Assembly: GCA_941918925.1 (NCBI GenBank)
Contig: OW799237.1
Span: forward strand, 14,737,201 to 14,801,200
DNA from: Phyto melanocephala
Taxonomy: Eukaryota; Arthropoda; Insecta; Diptera; Rhinophoridae
Length of the DNA: 64,000 nucleotides
Direction: 5' to 3'
The first letter of the stretch is position 1. Each line of letters begins with the position of its first letter. The translations under genes were made by a program, and so were the position numbers. Shown one piece after another: positions 35,644 through 46,639 of the stretch. Below the pieces are notes generated by a model. The model made no database searches. It was not told the DNA's origin and saw nothing but the letters and a program-made list of their open reading frames with translations.

Positions 35644-36153
35644 ATATTCGGAAGAGAGTTATAGCTCGAAAAGCAAGAGTAGGTCGAAAAAACCGTGTCC
35701 TTCGAACATCGAATAAAATGGAATTGTGTCCAAACGCATTAACGTAGACTCATGAAACTTCGAATATATATTTCCTGAGTGAAAACAATATTTTTCCCCA
35801 AAAATTGTCTAAATCTATGCATTAGGAGAGGAGTTATCGATCAAAATGTACGAAAATTTATACCGCACAGTGTATTTTTCGGTATATTTAAAAACAAAAT
35901 ATTCGGAAGAGAGTTATAGCTCGAAAAGCAAGAGTAGGTCGAAAAAACCGTGTCCTTCGAACATCGAATAAAATGGAATTGTGTCCAAACGCATTAACGT
36001 AGACTCATGAAACTTCGAATATATATTTCCTGAGTGAAAACAATATTTTTCCCCAAAAATTGTCTAAATCTATGCATTAGGAGAGGAGTTATCGATCAAA
36101 ATGTACGAAAATTTATACCGCACAGTGTATTTTTCGGTATATTTAAAAACAAA
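35644..36153. repeat. Perfect tandem duplication, 255-bp unit
   Basis: 35644-35898 and 35899-36153 appear identical base for base (ATATTCGGAAGAGAGTTATA to GGTATATTTAAAAACAAA). Zero divergence means a very recent duplication or an assembly duplication. Confidence 0.95.
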
Positions 36154-36182
36154 AACGTCATAAAAGCAACAAAATTGGATGT

Positions 36183-37310
36183 ACGACTCTGAAATTTTGC
36201 ACACTCTGCTTTTTGGTGAGTGGCTTTTTTGTAACGGAAAATCAATGTGCCACGCCCACTTTTACGCCCACCTCCCATATAACGTTTTACCTAAAATTCA
36301 TATAATTTCTCTATTAATAAAGATTTTGGAATAATAAAAGGCTATATTGAAACATCTAAAATGTACTCATTCGCAAAAATAACTTTGACACGCCTACTAT
36401 AACGCCCACTTTTCACGTTATCTATCGTTAATGAAATTTAAAAGCTCATAAAACCGCCAAAATTAAAGGTATGATGATAAAATTTGCTACGTATATCCCC
36501 CTAGGCAATACCATTACTGTGCTAGAAAATTAAGGTGCCACGCCTACTTTTACTCCCACCTCCCATATAACGTTTTATCTAAAATTCATATAATTTCTCT
36601 ATTAATAAAGATTTTGGAATAATAAAGGGCTATATTTAAACACCTAAGTTGTACTAATTCGCAAAAATAACTTTAACACGCCTACTATAACGCCCACTTT
36701 TCACGTTATCTACCGTTAATGAAATTTAAAAGCTCATAAAACCGCCAAAATTAAAGGTATGATGATAAAATTTGCTACGTATATCCCCCTAGGCAATATC
36801 ATTACTGTGCCAGAAAATTAACGTGCCACACCCACTTTTACGCCCACCTCCCATATAACGGTTTAACTGAAATTCATATAATTTCTCTATTAATCAAGAT
36901 TTTGGAATAATAAAGGACTATATTGAAATACCTTAGTTGTACTCATTAGAAAAAATAACTTTGACACGCCTACTATAACGCCCACTTTTCACGTTATCTA
37001 CAGTTAATGAAATTTAAAAGCTCATAAAACCGACAAAATTAGAGGTATAATGATGAAATTTGCTACATATATCCTTCTAATCAATGTAATTGTTGTGCCA
37101 AAAAGTTTAGGTGACACGCCCACTTTAACGCCTACCTCCCATATAACGGTTTATCTTAAATTCATGTAATTTCTCTATTGACAAAGTTTTTGGGAAAATA
37201 AAGGACTATATTGAAATATCTAAGTTGTATTTATTAGCAGAAACTTTATTGACACTCCTACTTTAACTCCCACTTTTACTAAAAGACTACATTTACAAAA
37301 GCATTTTAGT
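36183..37310. repeat. 288-bp tandem array, about four units
   Basis: CCTCCCATATAACG occurs at 36271, 36559, 36847 and 37135, exactly 288 bases apart. Each unit has CACGCC(C/T)ACTTTTAC, a block beginning TTCATATAATTTCTCTATTA, AACGCCCACTTTTCACGTTA and CTCATAAAACCGCCAAAATT. The first and last units are the most diverged, and units 2 and 3 the most alike, as expected from unequal exchange. Confidence 0.9.
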
Positions 37311-37327
37311 AGCATATCGAAGTTATA

Positions 37328-37926
37328 AAGGGTGGTTAAATTTTAAGGACCGATGTTGAATTTAAATAAAACACAAATTATTTAGGATATTATTATTATT
37401 TCTTTTTGTAATTATAAAGTTTGCAGGGTTCAATTATGTATTTAACAAAATATCGGCCAAATGGCCCCCCCCATCCTTGGCGCCACTCGTTTCTCAAATG
37501 ATACAAATTTTCAATGACAATGTTGATGCTCAATTGTTGGGTATGATGATGAGTCGGGGTTGACTGCTCTTTTGCTACACTATCGCAAAAACCAGCAATG
37601 GTACCCATTCAATTAACTAAGAAGGCATTCACAGATTTTCTAACATTTTATACAGACCTGTTTTGCAGAAATTTAAATATTTTTTACAATTCTCCCGACT
37701 GTGGACGAATTTGAACGAAAATATTGATCAAAAGAATTACGAAGTGCACAAAACACATTTTGATTGAACGCCCATTTTTATAAAAAACCTGCTCATTTGC
37801 GTATCTTTTCACGGATCAAATTGAGTAAGTTTGAGATTGAGAAATGTCAAATGAAATGCAGAAAACAAATTTAAGGACTAGGTGTAGTTCACCTTCAACA
37901 TGGGCCCTTAAAATTTAACCATCCTC
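37328..37926 (-). mobile_element. Mariner deletion derivative, 599 bp (copy 2)
   Basis: TIRs AAGGGTGGTTAAATTTTAAG (left) and, reverse-complemented, GAGGATGGTTAAATTTTAAG (right) are each flanked by TA. Minus-strand frames give RYANEQVFYKNGRSIK, then DSVAKEQSTPTHHHTQQLSI followed directly by NIVIENLYHLRNEW and GGPFGRYF, the C-terminus. The catalytic core is deleted at the same QQL-INIV-E-L-H junction as at 31851-32437. It is inserted inside the 2.7-kb mini-me-like element, so it is younger than that element. Confidence 0.85.
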
Positions 37927-38070
37927 TACAAAGACAGTGATACATATTTTATTATAAAGAGATTATTCCATAACGATTAACAAGATAATAAATATTGTGC
38001 TTTAAATGTACACAAAATTGGTGGTGGGTATAAAAGATTCGGCACAGCCGAATATAGTGCTCTTACTTGT

Positions 38071-39214
38071 TTTTTCTTTGTTTAGTGCTTGCTAATATTT
38101 ATTTTGATTGGTAACAGATTTATAAAGCAAGACAGGTGAAAGGCTAAATTGTCAATTTGCAACTACAAACAAATAACCAAACATGCAGGCAGCCAACTAA
38201 ATATCGAACTAAAAATTTAACAACAAATTTATTTTTAACCAAGTTACCAAGAAGTGGGCCAACCAAAGATGTTATTTTATCTTAAGTTTATTTGCAGTTT
38301 TCTAATGCTGCTGTTGCTCCAAAACCGTTTCAATTTTTTTTTCTTCTGATTTTTCGTTAGTTCTAAAGTCAATGATTTTTTCGCTGGCTTTTAAATGTTT
38401 AGGAAAATTATTACATTGTTTTTCATGCTTTGCTGTTAAAAACAGGTTATTAGTAAATTTTAATACAAGTATGTACTAGTGCCAGACTCTAAATGGACAA
38501 TTTTCAATACAATTTTGTTTTTGTTTTTATATATTGAAAAATAAGAAGAAACCTTGAAACGTTAATAGTTTTTCTTTTCTCTATATAGTTACTATGAAGT
38601 GAAGTAACCACCAAACAACCAACCAACTGACCAGTAAACTAGTAATTATGTTGAAATTATAGTACTTCCATGTAGTTTTGCCAAGTTAAGACCATTTCAA
38701 AATTGTGTGTTTGTTATTTACGAGATATTTCCAATATAAATTTAAATAAAATAATTTTTTATAATTTCAAGTGAAGGGAAATAAATAGATTTAATATTGT
38801 AGGCAAGGGAAAAATGGGGAAAAAATAATAATAAAAATTAGGCCACAATTGAGGCATTCACAAAGTGTGCTATCATGTTGTGTTGTCGTGCTCTCATAAG
38901 TTTTCAAAAATTTAAATTTGTCTTACAACTTTACAACGAAACAATATTAAGTTTATAATAACACTACATGATAGCACAATTTGCGGATAGACTGATATGT
39001 TTAAAGATATAAAATTTAAACGTCTTTTAATAAATTTGTAAAGACATAAGAATTCTATTTAGTTACATGATTTTAAAATAAAAATAAATTAATTTAGAAA
39101 ACTTTTACTTAAAAGATACTTAAAACATAGATTCACAAAATCTTATTTTATAATTTAAAAATTTATAAGCACTTAAATTTGTTAATGATACTAAGCAGAA
39201 ATATGTCTCACAAC
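38071..39214. other. AT-rich DNA with a short inverted repeat
   Basis: No gene. TGTGCTATCATGTTGTGTTG (38866) pairs with CACTACATGATAGCACA (38962-38978), about 20-bp arms with a loop of about 70 bases. This may be the core of a degraded MITE. Confidence 0.45.
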
Positions 39215-39572
39215 CAAACTTAAACAAGAGCGGCAAGCATTTTTTGGCTGTCAACAATCCTCATGTTCATACAAACCGAAATACCACTGCGGCAACTCTT
39301 TGCAATTGGAAAATCTAATTTCGACAAGGCGTTAAGTATGGAAGTTAGCTGCAGTACAATCGTTGTTGTTTTTTTTACTTATGTAATTGTTAAAAAGCAA
39401 TGAAATTTTAGCTATTTTCAAGTTAATTTCTATTTTGTAAGTTTTATTAAAAAACATAACTGAACATTACGGTTAATTACACAACGTTGACGGTCTTGTT
39501 TAGGTTTGTCACTTCAGCGTTACCGCCCAGCGGAATATTACGCAACGCCTGCCGCTCTGGTTTAGATTTGCC
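39215..39572. mobile_element. Possible 356-bp MITE with AGAGCGGCA termini
   Basis: Left end CAAACTTAAACAAGAGCGGC. Right end, reverse-complemented, CAAATCTAAACCAGAGCGGC. A third related word, CCTAAACAAGACCGTCAACG, lies inside on the minus strand. No target duplication was found. Confidence 0.5.
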
Positions 39573-39799
39573 TGTAAATGTCTCGTTTTTCAATATAGGA
39601 CAATTAAGATTAATAAAAACGTCAAATACATAGGAAAGTACTAGGGTAGTACTTTATTAGAGACTGGCCTGGAGAAAACACATTGAGAGCAGAGTGGAAA
39701 ATATCTCAAAGAAGTTGTGAACTTTGTGGAAGTGCGATAAGATCAAAATATGACATATATCCAAAGATGACATAACTAACATGTGTTCGTTTGTGAGAT

Positions 39800-40990
39800 G
39801 GACGTGTTTATAACAGAAAGTTTATATAAAACATCTTCGAAAGATCCAAAGACAGTGCTGCATTTGTATATGCCGGGACATGTAAAACACATCAACCATG
39901 GCTATCGAGAATAAATTATCAATTTGGTTGATTGAGATACAGGTGAAAGATAAAACGGCCATAGCCGCTTCTAAATTAATGTCAGTGGTTGAATGGCTGA
40001 CGGGACCCCATAAAACCCGATATCAATGAATATTCAATATCTTAGCAATAAGAAGCATTACAAAGGTAACACATGACAAAATCAAAATGAGATATAAGAG
40101 GGTTAACTGTATCACCTTAATTCCAAAAGGGGCGTCAATTTTTATACTAACGGAGAAGATTGGTCACCGTATGACATAACCCGAAACAGAGGTAAATATT
40201 TCTGTCAACCAGATCATTATACTGTTTTTTTAGCTGAGGTTATGCCAATCATAAAGAAGATTTTGATCAAAGCTCCGATTTGTATCTTTAGTTATCAAGA
40301 CCCTAATAAACGAACAAAAGTTGAACGTTGGAATGTCTTTTAATGCATAAGTGAGATAAACTCGCATAAGTGTTGTCTAGAAATAACACCGAGTCATGAT
40401 ATCATCATCTGGAACGAAGGAGCTGACAAATTATTTAAAATGAGATCACTTGGGTGGATACGCCGTTAAAGTGATGAACACATCGAAAGAGATTCCGAAA
40501 CTGAGACTAACACTTAGAAGGTTAGACATTGTGATAACAGATCACACGGAGATGAGAACGTTTACCAGGCCATGACATCATAAAACGAAGGAGCTGAAAA
40601 AAAAAATTTAAAAATAAGACTACTTTAGATACTATCACCTTGAACCTAAATTTTGTGCAAACACGTGGTTAAAGTGACGAAAATACTATGGGGTGACCCA
40701 AATCTCTAACAATCGAAGGAGATTCCAAAACTAGGACTAAAACTTAGGAAGTTAAACTGTGTGATAACAGATCACACGAAGAAGAGAACTCATTGAGTTC
40801 GCATCGAACTATCGGATAAAAGGATATGTACAACATTCGAGGAAGAGGATGAGACTTTGGAATATGTATTGCGCTTAAGGGTATTAGAAGCGAGAATTTT
40901 AACAAATTCGAATTGGGAATCCCTAAGAAGTTAAACTGCAGAGACTGGGTGCTTAACTAACTCAAGATATTAACTGAATTAGGATTATAG
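39800..40990 (+). pseudogene. Non-LTR retrotransposon ORF2 fragment, RNase H region
   Basis: Plus-strand frames in order: LRKIQRQCCICI and VKDKTAIAASKLMSVVEW (linker after the RT thumb); NFYTNGEDWSPYD (RNase H first motif, with Asn where Asp is expected); QPDHYTVFLAEVMPIIKK (second motif, Glu kept); CIFSYQDPNK (third motif, Tyr for the expected Asp); and IWNEGADKL (fourth block). A Cys/His-tail relic EEEDETLEYVLRL follows near 40850. Two catalytic positions are mutated and many stops are present, so it is dead. Same group as the 24.5-kb fragment (R1/LOA/I). The end resembles the 13.4-13.7 kb tail. Confidence 0.65.
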
Positions 40991-43884
40991 TTCTTATTAG
41001 GAGAATTTCGTTCCATAAAAAAACTTTTGCATTTGTCTCGTCAAAATTCCTACTGCTTAAACCAAGCGCGAATCCAGTTTGAGTTTGGGGGCGAAAGTTG
41101 TAATTCAAGTATATGATAAAAATTGGATTGGTGTTGGGGTATGTAATTGTGTAGGCAAAATAATTTTTTTCTTCCTCCAAGAACCGCGTTTGGCTGAAAA
41201 TCTTGTGCTAATTCATTAGAAAAATTTCAATTAGAGCGTGCTCTACTTTGTTTGGACAAGCCACTTGTTGGATATTTAAAGAAATCACTGATTCGCTGAT
41301 TGTTTTCCAGCGACCGTTGAGTGTAAAAGAAATTTGCTAGACATGTATAATAGCATATGTCTCACATATAGATTTTTATGAATCAGATGTAAAAAATTAT
41401 GCCTTAAAGTAGCTGCTTAACAAAGCACTTGTAAAAGTTTTTTTCTTGCTATCTTGTCGTACTACTAACATGAGCAGCTTAATCATGTCGTCACTTTACG
41501 TACTACTGAAGAAGGTAGCATTGAGTAAAGGAGAGAGAAAAAAATTCTATATTTCAATAAACTTGGCTTTCTATTTTACTGCTACAATATTAAGGGTAAT
41601 AAAGTAACAATAGAATTTTCTGCTTTTTGGTTTGAAAGCTACATAAGCACTTACAAAGAGTACTCCGTTCCACTGTGCCTTACCAAAACACTTTTTATTT
41701 TGTTTTAATCATGTCAAAATTACACACTTTACTAAGAATATTTAAATTTGAATATTTTAATATTTTCAGAATAAATACGCCAACCAATTTTGAATTGCTT
41801 TTTACTTAGAATTTTAAGCGTAAAATTTATTTTTCATTGCTAGCCATTTACCGAATATATAATTATCATACACAAAACCCTAACAGTAATTTTTAGCCTC
41901 TATTCTTGTCGTGGTGTGTGGCAACGCACTTTGTGGTGTTCCTTAGAATATAGCATATTCCCATTGAAAATCAATTCATTAACCTGACAACACCTACATT
42001 AATTTAAGCCTCCCAATAGCAATAGCAAGAAGACTAAAAAATATTTTTAAATATTTTTTTCCTATTTTTAAGCCAAGAAAGCAATATTTATATTCTTTAG
42101 CAACAACTCTGCGTAGTTAAAGTTTTTCAATAGAAGACAACAAAATTAACAGATTTTCTTTGCGAAAACTTTCTGCGAAGTGATGAAAATGAATGATGCA
42201 AAAATAGTAGGTATTCTGTGCCGTAAAGTAGACGAGGGAAAATTCAATTATAGTTTATTACCTTTTTGCTGTGGTGTGTGCATGTGTGTGTTAACATATG
42301 AATATGAGATTATAAATTCTAGGGAAGAAGAATCTAAGCCAAGCTTCACAAGACTTATAGTAAGCATATGCTGTTATAAGTGTGTGTGTGTGCTTGGTAA
42401 AAAAGATAAATGTTTGTTTAACAAACAACCCATTCATATGGTTGTGGTTTTTGGCAACTGACGACGACGACGGCGACGATAACAACGATGCTGTTTAAAA
42501 TGATGTTGTTCTCTTTTTTTACTGAAAATTATTATGTAGATGCTCATATGTGTGTTAAAATAACCCTAAGGTAATATGCATACGTTTATATATTTTGTTA
42601 AATTTTTGCATAAATTTTATTATAGATGAACTTGTTGTATGTTTATGATGTCTTAAGAAGAAGATTTAATTAAAATTAATGAGTAAACGGGGAATTTGTA
42701 GAGATTTTAAGATGAAAAGATACCAAAGATACGAAAAAAAAAATACAATATGTTTGGAAAAGTTAAAATATTGTTCAAAGTTATACTTACGAGTGTTAGC
42801 AGTATAATTGGGGGATTATTATTTATTATTTATTTCATGCTATTATAATAGCATGAAAAATTAAGACTATTGTGAACAACCCTTCATAATGCCAAAAACA
42901 AGTAAAAAAAAAACAAAATAATGGCCAGTTTGTGCGAAAAGTACATTTTAGATGTTGTAATGGCAAACTCAAGTAAATAAATTACAAATAAATTAAATTT
43001 TGTTTGATAAGCAAAAACAGCAGTGTCCTTAGCCGATCTTATTTGACGCCACCAGTGATTTGTTATCAAAAATTAGCAACTGGATTTGGATGTCGGCCCT
43101 ATAAAATTATACAATGAACGGCGACAGCTTACAAAAACTGTTGTGGCTTGGCTTAGCCGGCTTAATAATAAATAAACATAGCGTACAAAGTTCTATTATT
43201 ATAAGACACTTTTTGTTTGAAAAGCAACAACAACAACATTTTCAAAACATTGTAAAATTTTAGGACAATAGGGCAATATGACATGATAAGACACCTTGTG
43301 AATCACCCAAATATATTTTAAAGTTCAAATGATGGTAAAGCGTGATCTCTAGCATATTTTGTTAATCCCACTATTGGTGAAAGGAATATGAGGCATTTTC
43401 GCTGTAATAATTATGATCCCATTTAACTTTAACTGTACTTATTGCATAAAAATTGACTTCTGAACGAAATAAAATTAATGTCCATCCGTCCTTCCTTCTG
43501 TTTGTCATTAAGACATTCTTATCAAATAGCAGGTAGCAATTTTTAATTTAATTCATTTGTTATTATTTAAGTCCTCAAATAAACTTTTTAGAGCTTAGTT
43601 TTATGTTAAATATAATTTTACCTGATCCCCACAAAATTATCGCCCTTCAATTAGACTTTAATTAGAAGAAATAATTTTATTTTATCATAAATAGGTTTAC
43701 TTTTTCAGTGATCGGTCGGGCATTAGTTTTTGGCTGCCATTTATTCCTTGTTTTAATTAACTCAATTATCTTTAAATTAATTTATTAAGAATTAAAAAAA
43801 GTATTTTATTTAGCAATTTTTGTAGATGATATGACCGGCACGATGAATTCATCAGTAAAAGTACGCTGGGTAAGTTCGAACTTT
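40991..43884. other. AT-rich DNA; one perfect palindrome
   Basis: No coding signal I trust, including the overlapping frames at 42180-42485 on both strands. A 26-bp perfect palindrome lies at 42833-42858 (TTTCATGCTATTA and its complement). A GAC/GAT-rich run is at about 42461-42482. Confidence 0.5.
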
Positions 43885-44495
43885 GAAGTACAATATCCAC
43901 AATGCCGAATTTTATATACCCTTCACAATGTGTAGTCATGCAATAACAATTGTTTGTATATATACCACGTTTGCATGTATGTATGTATGTTGTGAAAAAA
44001 CGAGGTGATCGTGGCTTTTTCCTCATATCAGTTGTTTATGTCCCAATTTGCTTGATTTGATCTGTTGCCGAATATTTGTGATATTTTTATACCTCACGGG
44101 GGTCCAGGCGATATCGTGAGGCTTCAAAAACTTAATTTCAACATACACACGGATACGGGTGCCCCGGTGGACTAGTAAGTAGTGTGCTGGTCTGCTAGTT
44201 TGGGGGTTGCGGGTTTGATTCCCGCCAAAGACTCTGGTGTTGTCTGCTTCTATTCTCTCATTTCTATTCTATTCTTACTTTTCTATTCAGGTATCACAAT
44301 GGGATCAATTAAATGGACCAAAGTGAGCTGCACAACAGCTGCCTGTTCTCCCTAACCTAACCTACACACGGATAGACTGACAGACCTCCCCTATTCATAA
44401 TCTTTCAGAGCATATATACTTAATGGAATCGGCAATGAAAATTGTAGAAATTTCACACGGAATGACAAACCTTTTTCACTGTGTGAAGGATATAA
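43885..44495 (+). mobile_element. Mini-me-like repeat interrupted by a SINE
   Basis: Left end ATGCCGAATTTTATATACCC, a mutated hairpin; then TTCACAATGTGTAGTCATGC, AACGAGGTGATCGTGGC and CAACATACACACGGATA. The right end, CACACGGAATGACAAACC...CACTGTGTGAAGGATATAATA, matches 60510-61390 closely. Without the 207-bp SINE plus its extra target copy, about 390 bp of mini-me remain. Confidence 0.7.
44156..44362 (+). mobile_element. tRNA-derived SINE with 12-bp target duplication
   Basis: The 5' head GGGTGCCCCGGTGGACTAGT runs into an A-box-like TGGACTAGTAAG (44168-44179). The B-box GGTTTGATTCC is at 44212-44222, 44 bases on, as in a tRNA gene. The 130-base body has a pyrimidine-rich stretch and ends in CCCTAACCTAACC, not poly-A. 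TACACACGGATA flanks both sides exactly (44144-44155 and 44363-44374), which fixes the insertion limits and shows it landed by target-primed retrotransposition inside a mini-me copy. It is not a functional tRNA: no cloverleaf closes at the acceptor stem. Confidence 0.85.
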
Positions 44496-46635
44496 TAACT
44501 TCTGTTCTAGTTGAAAAAGTTGTTTGCGCTTCAGGCAAAGAATAAAATAGTTTTGCACCTTATGCGACGTACAGTGGCGCCTGTAGAACAAGTGAGGTTG
44601 CAAAAGTCAAAAATTTTATATGCCGCTAAAAATAATAAATAAATCTATTTCACCAAAAACTGTCCAACGATCTCAAATATGCTACTCTTATTGAAATCAG
44701 ACTTGGATTAAAAGATATAGCCCTTCAAAGTTGACGCGTTCGTCGCTCGTCGCAGTTCTGTTTCTAGCATTAGCTATTCCGTTGCAGAGTCATTAGTTGG
44801 TCGTAGAATATGAAGGTGTTCAAAGATTGCATTAACGAACACTTTTTTTGATAAGAAAAAATTAATTTGTCAACGTAAGTCTCTTCTGGGCACAGAAATT
44901 GTTCTTTAACAAATTTTTGTCAAATTCTCTTTTAGACTTCCTTTGATAATTACACACAACTATTTTTATTTCACAAAATTTGATTTAAGTGTCTAGATCT
45001 ATGTGTTTGCTGTAATGCAGATTCTACAGTTTACCCAGAAAGTGAGTACTGATTTGTATATTTTTTTAAAATGCATAAAACAGATGCATTAAAAGCCTTC
45101 ACGATATTACACAAAATAAGTTTATTATTAATACCTTCAATACGCTAATTCAGATCCCTAAGAAGGAAATTTCAAATACCTTTCACCCGCAAAATTAGAA
45201 CAAGAAAACAAGTACAAGTTTTCTTCGTTCAGAAAGTGAGTGCTCATCACTGATCAGTGCGATTTGAAAACAAACACGAAACATTTTACTAACAAATAGA
45301 ATCTTCAATATATTTATTCACATCAGGCATTGTGCCTTGTAAAATCAAAACTTTTTTTAAAAAAGTGTTTGTTGAATTTTTTAAAGGCATAAAATTATTC
45401 TAAAAATGTTTAGTAAAATAGGGCTTTTTTCAAATAAGCTTTTTTATTTATTCTTAAATTACCCTTAAATTTTTTTAATCTTATTATTCATTCATATTAA
45501 GTTTAACTATAAATTTCTTTATCGAAAGTAATTTCCATTTATCAAACGCATAATAGTTTCAATAAGAAGAAGAAAAAGCAAAGAAATATAACAAGCCTTG
45601 CAATAAAGAAAATTACTGACCTCAGACACTATAAATTGTCTCGTTATATATGTGTGCAGTATAAACTAATAGCTACACAAATTTCTACAAAAAAAAAAAA
45701 AAAAACTAAAACTATTGTACTTGTACCATTTTTCTATGATGGCAGGAAGAATAAAAAAAGAATAAATATTTAAAAAAATAAAAATATAATAACCATCACG
45801 GGCAGAACTGTTGCTGGTGGTTATATTTCTTTCTATTCTAGTAGGAGTAGCACTTACAGTTAAAGCACTCGTAGCAATTGTAGTCGTAGTGGTAGTTGTA
45901 GTAGTAGTAGGAGTATTTGACTTTTGTAATGGCTCGTTTAATTTTAACGCTCAATTTAAAATAATATATGCATACTAACGCAATTTTAACAACAGACAAA
46001 GACAAAAAGGATGTGCAACTGCATATCTTTATTTGTTGGAATACTATATATGCATGTATATTAAAGTGCCTTTGTGTGTTTGTGTGCTTAGGATAATACT
46101 AAAACCAACAAAAGAGTAAAACTTTATACTTACTCGTGTAAGCAGGATAATAAACTACATGCAAAATAGACATAAAGGACTTTTTTTAATTTTAGAGTTT
46201 TTGTTTTATTTTAGTAGTTAAAGAAAATATGATATTTTCACAAGGCATTAAATTAATATTTAAATATGCATGTAAATATTGTTGTTGATATTCTCAGAGT
46301 TCTCTAACTGAGCTGTGCACATAATTAAAGTAACATTTTCTCATCACTATGCTTTTCGTCTTTGCAGCAAAATATCTTAAATAAAATAATGGCAGGTGTG
46401 TTAGTTTTATGCTGAAAGTTTGTTTAACATTGCATATCTTACGCATGATGTAGTCTTAAGGTGCGCTACTATAAGTGAGACGGTATTGGGGAATCGCTGA
46501 CAGATTGACAAGATTAAACCTAAATGGACTAGACAATAGAGAAGAGCATGAATGAATTAACTATAGAATGTAGACTGGACTGTAAACTAGACTATAGATT
46601 ATATCATAATTTATTAACCAAAGGAATAATTATAT
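44496..46635. other. AT-rich DNA with (GTA)n-type run
   Basis: No gene seen. A GTA/GTAGTAGTAG run lies at about 45885-45911. Nothing else is supported. Confidence 0.5.
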
Positions 46636-46639
46636 TCCT

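Larger units (their letters stand above)
35371..38070 (-). mobile_element. Large mini-me-like element with internal tandem arrays
   Basis: Begins ATACCCGCCACC...GGTGGGGGTATATTC (end hairpin), then TTTGTCATTCCGTTTG, the ACCCCATAAAGTATATATAT TA-rich block and a (GTCY)n tract, GTCCGTCTGTCTGTCCGTCT. It ends GGTGGTGGGTATAAAAGATT, then the TTCGGCACAGCCGAATA hairpin and GTGCTCTTACTTG. At 2.7 kb it is about three times the other copies. The extra length comes from a 255-bp perfect duplication, a 288-bp tandem array and a 599-bp mariner insertion. Orientation is opposite to the 5975 copy. No protein is encoded. Confidence 0.65.

Noticed and set aside
42180..42485. 93-codon and 64-codon frames on opposite strands
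   Set aside because: Mutually overlapping, cysteine/lysine-rich chance frames passing through TG and GAC repeats.
43772..44026. Related minus-strand peptides here and at 60461-60646 as a small protein family
   Set aside because: Similarity comes from both lying in mini-me-like repeats; frames are not conserved beyond the repeat.
44156..44230. Functional tRNA gene
   Set aside because: The boxes are tRNA-like but the acceptor stem does not close, and the unit continues as a SINE with a target duplication.
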